Source of the DNA: Erwinia rhapontici | Lineage (GTDB): Bacteria > Pseudomonadota > Gammaproteobacteria > Enterobacterales > Enterobacteriaceae | DNA: 64,000 nucleotides | Reading direction: 5' to 3' | Assembly (NCBI RefSeq): GCF_012271765.1 | Contig: NZ_VRKO01000010.1 | Coordinates: 132,884 to 196,883, forward strand | In this document: positions 37,803 through 46,442 of the stretch, in pieces | How the letters are laid out: each line of letters starts with the position of its first letter | Numbering within the stretch: the stretch's first letter is position 1 | Position numbers and translations under genes: made by a program | The notes under the pieces: model-generated | What the model was told of the DNA's origin: nothing | Databases searched by the model: none | The model's input: only the letters and a program-made list of their open reading frames with translations

Positions 37803-39482
37803 ATGCAGCAAGAGATGTCGCACGCAACGTTTAATCGCCGCTGGGCTACCGTACTGCTGGAAACGCTGACGCGCCACGGTATACGGCATATCTGCATTGC
37901 TCCCGGGTCCCGTTCTGCGCCGCTGGCTCTGGCAGTAGCAGCCAGTGATAAATGGGTGTGTCATACCCATTTTGACGAGCGTGGCCTCGGTTTTCTCGCG
38001 CTCGGCCTGGCCAAAACCACCCATCAACCGGTGGCGATCGTTGTCACTTCCGGGACGGCGGTAGCCAACCTTTATCCCGCGCTGGTTGAAGCACATCTGA
38101 CCGGCGAAAAACTGGTCGCCATCAGCGCCGACCGCCCACCCGAATTGATTCACTGTGGCGCGAATCAGGCCATTGAACAGCCTGGTCTCTTTGCGTCCCA
38201 CGTTTCCGCTGTACTCAACCTTCCCCGGCCTTCACCGTCGATCCCCGCACGCTGGCTGGTCTCGGCCATCGATACCTTGCTGGCACAGCAGCAGCATGGC
38301 GGCGTGCATATCAACTGCCCGTTTGCTGAACCTCTGTATGGCGCTGACAGCAACGATTACCTCGCCTGGCAGGATGAACTGGGAAACTGGTGGGACAGCA
38401 ACGAACCCTGGCTGAAATATCCACAGCGCAGCCATACCCCCATTGAAGAAGACTGGTTTTTCTGGCGCCAGAAACGGGGGGTGGTGATTGTCGGGCGCGT
38501 CAGTGCTCAGCAAGGCCAGCAGCTGGCCGAGTGGGCGGAAATGCTGGGGTGGCCGCTGCTCGGTGACGTGGTGTCACAAACCGGGCAACCACTGCCTGGC
38601 GCGGCCTTGTGGCTGGGGCATCCATCGGCACAGCGGGCCTTGAGTGAGGCGCAGATCGTGGTGCAGTTCGGCAGCAGCCTGACGGGAAAAAACCTGCTCA
38701 ACTATCAGAACGACAGCGGCACTGAGATGTACTGGCTGATCGATGCATTACCGGGGCAGCGCCATCCGGGGAACCCTGGCGGGCGGCGCATTCAGGCCAA
38801 TATTTCTGACTGGTTGCAGCACCATCCTGCGGCGCCTCGTCATCCCTGGTGTCCACAGCTGGTGCCGCTGGCTGAACGTACCCGGGACTATCTGCAACAG
38901 CATTTGCAGCAGTTTGGCGAGGCACAGCTGGCGCACCGTCTGCCCGCACTGCTGCCGGAAAACGGCGCGCTGTTTATCGGCAACAGCCTCGCCATTCGCC
39001 TGGTTGATGCTTTTGCACAGCTTCCTGCGGGTTATCCGCTGTACTGTAATCGCGGTGCCAGCGGCATCGACGGGTTACTGGCAACGGCGGCGGGCGTACA
39101 GCGCGGCACGGGCCAGCCGCTACTGATCCTGCTGGGCGATCTCTCCGCGCTCTACGATCTGAATAGCCTGGCGCTGTTGCAGCAGGCTTCTGCGCCGGTG
39201 GTGGTCATCGTGGTAAACAACCAGGGCGGCCAGATCTTCTCTATGCTGCCAACGCCCTTATCTGAACGTGAACGCTTCTTCACTATGCCGCCCAGCGTTG
39301 ATTTTCGCCATGCTGCGGCACTGTTTGGTTTGCATTTTGCACAGCCAGCCAGCTGGCAGGCACTTCAGCGGGCGGTTGAACAGGGTTTCAGTTCGGGCAT
39401 CACCCTGATTGAGGTGGTGGTCGACGGTGATGAGGGTGCACAAACCCTGGCGCGCTGCGCCAGCGAGGTGGTCCATTTATGA
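37803..39482 (+). CDS. menD: SEPHCHC synthase MenD
   Basis: Thiamine-diphosphate enzyme joining isochorismate and 2-oxoglutarate to make SEPHCHC, the second step of menaquinone synthesis. 559 residues (E. coli 556). Visible are [49 protein letters not shown] with the activating Glu, [16 protein letters not shown], the C-terminal ThDP site [18 protein letters not shown] and [15 protein letters not shown] with [18 protein letters not shown] 37803 follows GGAG by 5 bases; a GTG two codons earlier overlaps that site. Overlaps menH (ATGA-type). Confidence 0.96.
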   Translation: MQQEMSHATFNRRWATVLLETLTRHGIRHICIAPGSRSAPLALAVAASDKWVCHTHFDERGLGFLALGLAKTTHQPVAIVVTSGTAVANLYPALVEAHLTGEKLVAISADRPPELIHCGANQAIEQPGLFASHVSAVLNLPRPSPSIPARWLVSAIDTLLAQQQHGGVHINCPFAEPLYGADSNDYLAWQDELGNWWDSNEPWLKYPQRSHTPIEEDWFFWRQKRGVVIVGRVSAQQGQQLAEWAEMLGWPLLGDVVSQTGQPLPGAALWLGHPSAQRALSEAQIVVQFGSSLTGKNLLNYQNDSGTEMYWLIDALPGQRHPGNPGGRRIQANISDWLQHHPAAPRHPWCPQLVPLAERTRDYLQQHLQQFGEAQLAHRLPALLPENGALFIGNSLAIRLVDAFAQLPAGYPLYCNRGASGIDGLLATAAGVQRGTGQPLLILLGDLSALYDLNSLALLQQASAPVVVIVVNNQGGQIFSMLPTPLSERERFFTMPPSVDFRHAAALFGLHFAQPASWQALQRAVEQGFSSGITLIEVVVDGDEGAQTLARCASEVVHL

Positions 39483-40246
39483 TGCTACATGCGCACTGGC
39501 AGGGGCACCATCACAGTACGCGTCCGGTACTGGTATGGCTGCACGGTTTTCTCGGGAGTGCAACGGACTGGCAGCCGGTTCAGCGCTATTTCAGTCACTG
39601 GCCGCTGCTCAGTATTGATCTGCCCGGTCACGGTGGTTCACGTGCGCAGACCGTGAGCGGTTTTGATGATGTATGCCAGCGACTTAACGCCACGCTGCAC
39701 TATCACCAGGTCGATCGCTATTGGCTGATCGGTTACTCCCTCGGCGGACGGCTGGCGCTCTATCACGCCTGCCGTCACGCCGGTAACGGTCTGGCAGGAT
39801 TGCTGGTGGAAGCCGGGCATTTTGGCCTCAGTTGCCCCAGTGAGCGTACCCGCCGCCGGGCGCATGACCAGGGCTGGGTACAGTGTTTCCGCCAGCAACC
39901 GCTGGAAGAGGCGTTGGACCAGTGGTATCAGCAGCCGGTTTTTGCCGAACTGACCGCAATCCAACGCCAGCGCCTGGTCGCCCGGCGGCTCAACAATCGC
40001 GGTGAAGATCTGGCGGCGATGTTACAGGCCACCTCACTCTCAGAGCAGCCCGACCTGCTGCCGGAACTGCGAGAAAAAACCTTTCCGTTCCGCTATCTCT
40101 GCGGTGAGTGGGATCAAAAATTTTTGCAGCTTGCTCAGCAGGCCGCACTTCCTCCTGCGGTTATCCCCGCAGCGGGCCATAACTCGCACCTGGCGAATCC
40201 CCTGGCATTTGCCCATCAACTTGCCCGCGTGCTTAATCACCATTAA
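39479..40246 (+). CDS. menH: SHCHC synthase MenH (alpha/beta hydrolase)
   Basis: Eliminates pyruvate from SEPHCHC to give SHCHC, third step of menaquinone synthesis. 255 residues (E. coli 252). The alpha/beta-hydrolase triad is visible: the nucleophile Ser in [14 protein letters not shown], the Asp in [13 protein letters not shown] and the His in [27 protein letters not shown] holds the oxyanion region. Start overlaps the menD stop. Confidence 0.95.
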   Translation: MMLHAHWQGHHHSTRPVLVWLHGFLGSATDWQPVQRYFSHWPLLSIDLPGHGGSRAQTVSGFDDVCQRLNATLHYHQVDRYWLIGYSLGGRLALYHACRHAGNGLAGLLVEAGHFGLSCPSERTRRRAHDQGWVQCFRQQPLEEALDQWYQQPVFAELTAIQRQRLVARRLNNRGEDLAAMLQATSLSEQPDLLPELREKTFPFRYLCGEWDQKFLQLAQQAALPPAVIPAAGHNSHLANPLAFAHQLARVLNHH

Positions 40247-40255
40247 GGAGCTTTG

Positions 40256-41113
40256 ATGTTGTATCCAGATGAAAGCCTGCTGTATGCCCCGGCGCAGTGG
40301 CGGGATTGCGGCGCTGAGTTCAGCGATATTCGCTATCACAAAACGGACGATGGTATTGCCAGAATCACCATCAACCGCCCTGAAGTACGTAATGCCTTTC
40401 GCCCGTTAACGGTCAGTGAAATCCAGCAGGCGCTGGATAATGCGCGCCGTGACCCGGCGGTGGGCGTGATTGTGCTGACCGGCGAAGGCAAACGGGCATT
40501 TTGCTCCGGTGGGGACCAGAAAGTTCGCGGCGACTACGGCGGTTATCAAGATGACGCGGGCGTTCATCATCTTAACGTCCTCGACCTGCAACGCCAGATT
40601 CGTACCTGTCCGAAACCGGTCGTGGCGATGGTGGCGGGCTATGCGGTGGGTGGCGGCCACGTTTTGCATATGATGTGCGACCTTACGATTGCGGCAGATA
40701 ATGCACAGTTTGGTCAGACCGGGCCGAAAGTGGGCTCCTTTGATGGCGGCTGGGGCGCGGCCTACATGGCGCGTATTGTCGGCCAAAAAAAGGCGCGTGA
40801 AATCTGGTTCCTGTGCAGGATGTATAACGCACAGCAGGCACTGGATATGGGGCTGGTTAATACCGTTGTACCGCTGGCCGAGCTGGAAAAAGAGACCGTT
40901 CGCTGGTGCCGTGAGATGTTGCAAAACAGCCCGATGGCGCTGCGCTGCCTGAAAGCCGCTCTCAATGCGGATTGTGATGGCCAGGCCGGGCTGCAAGAGC
41001 TGGCGGGCAATGCCACCATGCTGTTCTATATGACGGAAGAGGGGCAGGAAGGGCGCAATGCATTCAACGAAAAGCGTCAGCCTGACTTCAGCAACTTCCG
41101 GCGTAATCCCTGA
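40256..41113 (+). CDS. menB: 1,4-dihydroxy-2-naphthoyl-CoA synthase
   Basis: Crotonase-family enzyme that closes the naphthoquinone ring from O-succinylbenzoyl-CoA. 285 residues, same length as E. coli and very similar: [59 protein letters not shown] and [23 protein letters not shown] 40256 follows AAGGAG by 6 bases; the preceding in-frame TTG is not needed. The stop overlaps the menC start by one base. Confidence 0.97.
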   Translation: MLYPDESLLYAPAQWRDCGAEFSDIRYHKTDDGIARITINRPEVRNAFRPLTVSEIQQALDNARRDPAVGVIVLTGEGKRAFCSGGDQKVRGDYGGYQDDAGVHHLNVLDLQRQIRTCPKPVVAMVAGYAVGGGHVLHMMCDLTIAADNAQFGQTGPKVGSFDGGWGAAYMARIVGQKKAREIWFLCRMYNAQQALDMGLVNTVVPLAELEKETVRWCREMLQNSPMALRCLKAALNADCDGQAGLQELAGNATMLFYMTEEGQEGRNAFNEKRQPDFSNFRRNP

Positions 41114-42081
41114 TGCGTCACGCCACGTTATACGGTTATCAGGTCGCCATGGACGCCGGGGTGGTGTTACGAAACCAGCGGTTAAAAACCCGCCAGGGAC
41201 TGCTGGTGAACCTGATGGAGGGAGCAGCGCAAGGCTGGGGTGAGATTGCCCCCCTCCCTGAGTTCAGCCATGAGACACTTGAACAAGCACAGCAGCAGGC
41301 GATGAGCTGGCTGGCGCAGTGGTGTGAGGGTGAAACGCCCGCAGAGAGTGAACGGCCTTCTGTGGCGTTCGGCATCAGCTGTGCGCAGGCCGAGCTGACG
41401 AACACCCTGCCCGCAGAAGGGGAGTATCGTCTGGCGCAGCTGTGCAGTGGCGATCCGGACGCGTTATTTCAGCAACTGCTGCGTCAGCCAGAGCCGCTGG
41501 CAAAAATGAAAGTGGGCCTGTACGAGGCGATACGCGACGGCATGCAGGTCAACCTGCTGCTGGAGGCGTTACCGCACCTCACCTTGCGGCTGGATGCCAA
41601 CCAAAGCTGGACGCTGGAAAAGGCATTGAGCTTTGCCCGCTATGTGTCGCCGGAGCTGCGTTCACGCATTGCGTTTATCGAAGAGCCTTGCCGTGACAGA
41701 CAGCAGAGCCTCGCCTTTGCCGCTGAGACAGGTATTAACATCGCCTGGGATGAAACCCTGCGTGACCATGATGACGCACTGACCGCCGCACCCGGCGTGG
41801 TGGCCGTGGTCATCAAACCGATGCTCACGGGCAGTATTCAGCGCGTACAGCATCAGGTGTTACAGGCGAAGGCGCAGGGGTTAACCCCGGTGATCAGTAG
41901 TGCGCTGGAGTCCAGCCTTGGGCTGACCCAGCTGGCACGGCTCGCACATGAGCTGACGCCGGGCGTGCGGCCAGGTCTGGATACGCTGCAACTGATGCAG
42001 CAGCAGGTGCTGCGGGCGTGGCCCGGCAGTATGTTACCTGTGCAGAACAGAGAGGTGCTGCAATGTCTCTGGCAACGATAG
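41113..42081 (+). CDS. menC: o-Succinylbenzoate synthase MenC
   Basis: Enolase-superfamily dehydratase making o-succinylbenzoate from SHCHC. 322 residues (E. coli 320). Catalytic residues are in place: Lys in [11 protein letters not shown], metal ligands Asp in LRLDANQSW, Glu in FIEEPCRD and Asp in IAWDETLRD, and the second Lys in [11 protein letters not shown]. Translationally coupled to menB (TGATG overlap) and overlapping menE by 19 bases. Confidence 0.95.
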   Translation: MRHATLYGYQVAMDAGVVLRNQRLKTRQGLLVNLMEGAAQGWGEIAPLPEFSHETLEQAQQQAMSWLAQWCEGETPAESERPSVAFGISCAQAELTNTLPAEGEYRLAQLCSGDPDALFQQLLRQPEPLAKMKVGLYEAIRDGMQVNLLLEALPHLTLRLDANQSWTLEKALSFARYVSPELRSRIAFIEEPCRDRQQSLAFAAETGINIAWDETLRDHDDALTAAPGVVAVVIKPMLTGSIQRVQHQVLQAKAQGLTPVISSALESSLGLTQLARLAHELTPGVRPGLDTLQLMQQQVLRAWPGSMLPVQNREVLQCLWQR

Positions 42082-43448
42082 CCGACTGGCCGTGGCGTGA
42101 CTGGCAGAAGTGTTGTCCGGCGTCGCTGGCGATTGATAGTGGCGAGGTCACGCTCAGTTGGCAGCAGCTGTCACAGGCGGTGGCAGAACATGCTCAGGGC
42201 TTTCAGCAGCAAGGCGTGGCCGCCGGAGATGTCGTGGCGCTGCGAAGCGCGAACAGTCTGGCGGCGCTGCTGGCGTGGCTCGGACTGATGGCCTGCGGGG
42301 CACGAGTGCTGGGGCTTAACCCTCAGTTGCCGGATGCCCAGCTACGCCAGCTGTTGCCGGGGCTGGGGCTGGACTTTGTACTCAATCTGGCCGGGGAAAC
42401 CAGTATTGAAAGACCCATGCTGGCGCTGCGTCCGATTGCCGGTGATGGCAGCCAGCCGTGGCAGCCGGATCGGATCGCCACCCTGACGTTAACCTCTGGC
42501 TCTACCGGGCTGCCTAAAGCAGCGGCCCACACTTTCAGCGCCCATCTGCACAGCGCCGCAGCGGTCATTGAGCTGATGGCGTTGACAGCTGATGATCGCT
42601 GGTTATTGTCGCTGCCGCTGTTTCATGTCTCCGGGCAGGGCATCCTTTGGCGCTGGCTGCTGGCCGGAGGCACGCTGGTGATCCCCGATGACAAAGGATT
42701 GCATACTGCACTGGCGCGCAGCAGCATCGCGTCTCTGGTGCCCACGCAGCTCTGGCGCCTGCTCAATCAACCTGTTTTACCCGCCAGATTGCGCGCGGTA
42801 CTGCTGGGCGGTGCGCAAATCCCCGCTGAGCTGACGCGTCAGGCGGAGGCCGCCGGGCTGCACTGTTATTGTGGCTACGGTATGACGGAAACTGCATCGA
42901 CTCTTTGCGCCCGACGGGCAGACGAACATCCAGGCGTGGGTGCGCCGCTGGCTGGCCATCAGGTCAGGGTGGTCGACGGTGAGATCTGGGTGCGTTCGCC
43001 CGCTCTGGCCTCCGGCTACTGGTTGCAGGGCGCACTGATGCCGTTGACGGATCACGACGGCTGGTTACGTACCGGCGATTGTGGGCACTGGCATCGGGGC
43101 GAGCTGCAGGTCGACGGACGGCGCGATAACCTGTTCTTTTCAGGCGGTGAGTCGGTACAGCCGGAGCATATTGAACGCATTTTGCTCGCCCATCCGGCGG
43201 TGACACAGGTGTTTATTGTGCCAAAAGTCGATGCGGAGTACGGTCATCGCGCGGTCGCACTGGTGGAAGGCAATATTGGGCTGGAGGTGTTGGCCGACTG
43301 GGCCGCGCCAAAGCTGGCCGGGTATCAGCGCCCGGTGGCGTGGTATCCGCTACCGGCTGATAACGGCGGGGCGATCAAGCGCTCACGCGTGCAGCTGAAG
43401 GCATGGGTGGCAAATCAGACGCAGGCCTGTTTGACATCGCGGGTCTAA
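42063..43448 (+). CDS. menE: o-Succinylbenzoate-CoA ligase MenE
   Basis: Adenylate-forming ligase that activates o-succinylbenzoate with ATP and CoA. 461 residues (E. coli 451). The P-loop is [15 protein letters not shown], further motifs are [12 protein letters not shown] and [29 protein letters not shown] (A7/A8, listed by key residues), and the C-terminal domain carries the adenylation Lys in [13 protein letters not shown] 42063 matches the family start and lies inside menC's end; extension upstream is not conserved. Note the operon order menB-C-E after D-H is the standard enterobacterial one. Confidence 0.94.
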   Translation: MSLATIADWPWRDWQKCCPASLAIDSGEVTLSWQQLSQAVAEHAQGFQQQGVAAGDVVALRSANSLAALLAWLGLMACGARVLGLNPQLPDAQLRQLLPGLGLDFVLNLAGETSIERPMLALRPIAGDGSQPWQPDRIATLTLTSGSTGLPKAAAHTFSAHLHSAAAVIELMALTADDRWLLSLPLFHVSGQGILWRWLLAGGTLVIPDDKGLHTALARSSIASLVPTQLWRLLNQPVLPARLRAVLLGGAQIPAELTRQAEAAGLHCYCGYGMTETASTLCARRADEHPGVGAPLAGHQVRVVDGEIWVRSPALASGYWLQGALMPLTDHDGWLRTGDCGHWHRGELQVDGRRDNLFFSGGESVQPEHIERILLAHPAVTQVFIVPKVDAEYGHRAVALVEGNIGLEVLADWAAPKLAGYQRPVAWYPLPADNGGAIKRSRVQLKAWVANQTQACLTSRV

Positions 43449-43533
43449 TGACGGCTAAAGAAGTGGAAATTGACGTTGTATTTCTGCCGGGCGCTTCTTA
43501 CAGTGTAAAGCTTGAGTGTACCCGGAGAACAAC

Positions 43534-44724
43534 ATGATAAGAGTGGAAATGCTCGCGACCGGCGACGAAGTGCTGCACGGACAAATCGTCGATACCAACG
43601 CGGCCTGGCTGGCTGGCGTACTGTTTGAGCAGGGCTTACCGATGACCAGCCGTCAGACGGTAGGGGACAGCTTGCAGGATTTGGTGACGGTACTGACCGA
43701 GCGCAGCAAAGTGGCTGATGTCTTGATCGTGAATGGTGGCCTGGGGCCGACCAGTGATGATCTGAGTGCGCTGGCCGCCGCCACCGCAGCCGGAGTGGAA
43801 CTGCAAATTCATCCTGAGTGGCTGGCGAAAATGGAAGCCTTCTTTGCCAGCCGTGGCAAAGTGATGGCCGCCAGTAATCGTAAGCAGGCTGAAATCCCGC
43901 AGGGTGCGGAGATGATCGATAACCCGGTCGGCACCGCCTGCGGTTTCGCCATGCAGCTTAATCGCTGCTGGATCTTCTTCACGCCGGGTGTGCCTTCCGA
44001 ATACAAGGTGATGGTCATGGATCAAATCCTGCCGCGCCTGAAAGCCCGTTTCCAGTTGCCCGAGCCGCCCGTCTGCCTGCGGATGACCACTTTTGGTCGC
44101 GGGGAAAGTGACCTCGCCTCTGATATTGAGCCTTTAGCGCTGCCGGAAGGGGTGGTGATGGGTTACCGCGCATCGATGCCGATTATCGAACTGAAGCTGA
44201 ACGGTCCGGCGTCAAAGCGTGCCGAGATGGAGCAGTTCTGGCAGCAGGTACGTGAGATTGCCGGTGACAGTGTGATCTTTGAAGGGTTTGAAACCTTACC
44301 CGAGCAGCTGGCACGCCGTCTGAAAGAACATAAGCTTACGCTTGCCGTTAGCGAGCAGTTCAGCGCCGGGCTGTTGCAATGGCAGCTTATTTCCGCCGGT
44401 GCTTCTCTGGCGGCGGGCAACGTGTTGCCTCATCAGAGTGAGTCACTGGGCTTGCTGGCGGCACGCAGTCAGCAGCTGGCGAAACAGAACCATGCCCGGT
44501 TATCGCTGGTCGTGGGAAGTCTGGAGGACGATCGTCTGGGCTTTGCTCTGCACACGCCGGACGGCACTTTTGCGCAAAAAGTGAAGTTTAACGTCAGCCG
44601 ACATGGTCTGAAAGCACGGCAGGAGATGGTGGCCATGCTGGCGATGAATATGCTGCGCCGCTGGTTGAATGGTCAGTCAGTGACCACCGGACACGGCTGG
44701 ATTGATGTGGTAGAAACGCTGTAA
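43534..44724 (+). CDS. CinA-like protein (YfaY family), probably lacking deamidase activity
   Basis: 396-residue two-domain protein of the YfaY branch of the CinA family (E. coli YfaY about 400). Residues 1-170 form a MoaB/MogA-like (COG1058) domain with MLATGDEVLHGQIVDTNAAW, VNGGLGPTSDDLSALAAA and FFTPGVPSEYKVM. The C-terminal CinA-C/PncC-like domain has SEQFSAGL at 273-280 where active PncC has an ESCTGG-type motif, so nicotinamide-mononucleotide deamidase activity looks unlikely; E. coli YfaY is likewise reported inactive. ATG 43534 follows GGAG by 7 bases; an in-frame GTG lies six codons upstream. Followed by a repeat array. Confidence 0.9.
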   Translation: MIRVEMLATGDEVLHGQIVDTNAAWLAGVLFEQGLPMTSRQTVGDSLQDLVTVLTERSKVADVLIVNGGLGPTSDDLSALAAATAAGVELQIHPEWLAKMEAFFASRGKVMAASNRKQAEIPQGAEMIDNPVGTACGFAMQLNRCWIFFTPGVPSEYKVMVMDQILPRLKARFQLPEPPVCLRMTTFGRGESDLASDIEPLALPEGVVMGYRASMPIIELKLNGPASKRAEMEQFWQQVREIAGDSVIFEGFETLPEQLARRLKEHKLTLAVSEQFSAGLLQWQLISAGASLAAGNVLPHQSESLGLLAARSQQLAKQNHARLSLVVGSLEDDRLGFALHTPDGTFAQKVKFNVSRHGLKARQEMVAMLAMNMLRRWLNGQSVTTGHGWIDVVETL

Positions 44725-44731
44725 ACGCCCC

Positions 44732-44751
44732 GGGCGAGGCATGCCTCGCCC
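44732..44751. repeat. GCATGC-centred palindrome after the CinA-like gene
   Basis: GGGCGAGGCATGCCTCGCCC, a perfect 20-bp palindrome of the family also seen at 13.9 and 46.4 kb, 8 bp past the CinA-like stop. Confidence 0.85.
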
Positions 44752-44760
44752 CTACGTGAT

Positions 44761-44943
44761 ACGGTGACGGTATCGATTATCGGGAACGTGTAGGGGTCGG
44801 TCATGCCCGGCCCGATGTGATGCGGTGACGGTATCGATTATCGGGAACGTGTAGGGGTCGGTCATGCCCGACCCGATGTGGTGCGGTGATGGTATCGATT
44901 ATCAGTAATGCGCAGGGGTCGGGCACGCCCGACCCGATGTCGA
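44761..44943. repeat. Three-copy 61-bp tandem repeat with REP-like palindromes
   Basis: Three copies starting at 44761, 44822 and 44883, period exactly 61 bp. Copies 1 and 2 differ at a few bases; copy 3 is more diverged. Each begins with RCGGTGAYGGTATCGATTAT and contains a member of the GGG-N4-GCATGC-N4-CCC family (44794-44813, 44855-44874, 44916-44935), the first two with TCATGC in the centre and the third with GCACGC. It lies between convergent genes (CinA-like and yfaE). Confidence 0.88.
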
Positions 44944-44965
44944 TGAGACAGCCGCGCTTAACCCC

Positions 44966-45220
44966 TTACAGCGCGATCTCAATATCCCCTTCGGCCTTGC
45001 AGCAGCAGGGCAAAATCTCACCCGGTTGCACAAAGGCCAACGGCGTTGCGCTGTAGCTGACTTCACCCTTCAGCAGACGTGTGCGGCACGAACCGCAGTA
45101 GCCCTCACGGCACTGATACTCCACGCACACCCGGTGCGACTCCAGTGCGGCAAGCAGGGAAGGGTGTTCATCATGACATTCAAGCTGCGTACCGGTGGTA
45201 CGCAGTGTAATGCTCGCCAT
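44966..45220 (-). CDS. yfaE: [2Fe-2S] ferredoxin-like diferric-tyrosyl radical maintenance protein YfaE
   Basis: 84 residues, the same as E. coli YfaE. Plant-type ferredoxin that supplies electrons to rebuild the diferric-tyrosyl radical cofactor of NrdB. Cluster cysteines are in YQCREGYCGSCRTRLL plus the C-terminal ILPCCCKAEGD. It begins one base after the nrdB stop, and is the last gene of nrdA-nrdB-yfaE. Confidence 0.96.
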   Translation of the reverse strand: MASITLRTTGTQLECHDEHPSLLAALESHRVCVEYQCREGYCGSCRTRLLKGEVSYSATPLAFVQPGEILPCCCKAEGDIEIAL

Positions 45221-45221
45221 C

Positions 45222-46352
45222 TTACAGCTCGAAGTCGCTGAGGTCGTCAGCGTTTACTTCAGAGTCAATCTGGCCGACCAGGTAAGAACTCACTTCCACT
45301 TCCTGCGGCGCGACCTGCACGTTATCGGAAACCAGCCAGGAGTTGATCCATGGGATCGGGTTGGAGCGGGTTTTAAACGGCAGATCCAGACCGACGGCAT
45401 TCATGCGGATATTGGTGATGTACTCAATATACTGCCACAAAATGTCTTTATTCAGGCCGATCATCGAACCGCCGCTGAACAGATATTCTGCCCACTCTTT
45501 CTCCTGCTCGGCTGCCAGCACAAACAGGTCGTAGCACTCCTGGCGACACTCTTTGGCGATCTCTGCCATTTCAGGGTCATCTTCGCCGCTGCGCAGCAGG
45601 TTCAGCATGTGCTGGGTGCCGGTCAGATGCAGGGCTTCATCACGGGCGATCAGCTTGATGATTTTGGCGTTGCCTTCCATCAGTTCGCGCTCGGCAAAGG
45701 CGAAGGAGCAGGCAAAGCTGACGTAGAAACGAATGGCTTCCAGCGCATTCACGCTCATCAGGCAGATGTAGAGCTGCTTTTTCAGTGCACGCAGGCTGAC
45801 GGTGACGGTTTTACCATTCACTTCGTGCGTACCTTCACCCAGCAGATGCCAGTAGCTGGTCATCTCAATCAGATCGTCGTAGTAGCCAGAGATATCTTTG
45901 GCACGCGACAGGATCTGCTCGTTGGTGACGATATCGTCAAACACCAGCGACGGATCGTTAACGATATTGCGGATGATATGGGTGTAAGAACGTGAGTGGA
46001 TGGTTTCTGAGAATGCCCAGGTTTCAATCCAGGTTTCCAGTTCAGGAATCGAGATCAACGGCAGCAGCGCCACGTTCGGGCTACGTCCCTGGATGGAGTC
46101 CAGCAGCGTCTGATATTTCAGGTTGCTGATAAAGATGTGTTTTTCGTGATCCGGCAGTGCCTGATAGTCGATACGATCGCGTGAGACGTCCACTTCTTCC
46201 GGGCGCCAGAAGAAAGAGAGCTGCTTTTCGATCAGTTTTTCAAAAATGTCATACTTCTGCTGGTCGAAACGCGCCACGTTCACCGGCTGGCCGAAGAACA
46301 TCGGTTCCAGCAGCTGATTATTTTTATTCTGCGAAAATGTGGTGTAAGCCAT
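45222..46352 (-). CDS. nrdB: Ribonucleoside-diphosphate reductase 1 subunit beta
   Basis: Class Ia ribonucleotide reductase small subunit; holds the diiron-tyrosyl radical. 376 residues as in E. coli. Counting the initiator Met, iron ligands Asp85, Glu116 and His119 and the radical Tyr123 ([11 protein letters not shown]) are present, as is [10 protein letters not shown] with Glu/His ligands. The C-terminal tail ([10 protein letters not shown]) is the NrdA-binding peptide. Ninety bases with two palindromic hairpins separate it from nrdA upstream. Confidence 0.98.
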   Translation of the reverse strand: MAYTTFSQNKNNQLLEPMFFGQPVNVARFDQQKYDIFEKLIEKQLSFFWRPEEVDVSRDRIDYQALPDHEKHIFISNLKYQTLLDSIQGRSPNVALLPLISIPELETWIETWAFSETIHSRSYTHIIRNIVNDPSLVFDDIVTNEQILSRAKDISGYYDDLIEMTSYWHLLGEGTHEVNGKTVTVSLRALKKQLYICLMSVNALEAIRFYVSFACSFAFAERELMEGNAKIIKLIARDEALHLTGTQHMLNLLRSGEDDPEMAEIAKECRQECYDLFVLAAEQEKEWAEYLFSGGSMIGLNKDILWQYIEYITNIRMNAVGLDLPFKTRSNPIPWINSWLVSDNVQVAPQEVEVSSYLVGQIDSEVNADDLSDFEL

Positions 46353-46373
46353 GATGTATTCCAGATGCGTTCA

Positions 46374-46435
46374 GGGTCGGGCATGCCCGACCCTCAGAGT
46401 CAATGTTTCGCGAAGGGGCCAGGCAAACCTGGCCC
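46374..46435. repeat. Two palindromes in the nrdA-nrdB intergenic region
   Basis: GGGTCGGGCATGCCCGACCC (46374-46393, perfect) and GGGCCAGGCAAACCTGGCCC (46416-46435, same GGG/CCC frame but with a GCAAAC centre). Both would be hairpins in the nrdA-nrdB transcript. Confidence 0.85.
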
Positions 46436-46442
46436 ACGGAGA

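Noticed and set aside
44761-44943. CRISPR array
   Set aside because: Only three 61-bp units in direct contact without unique spacers, and no cas genes.
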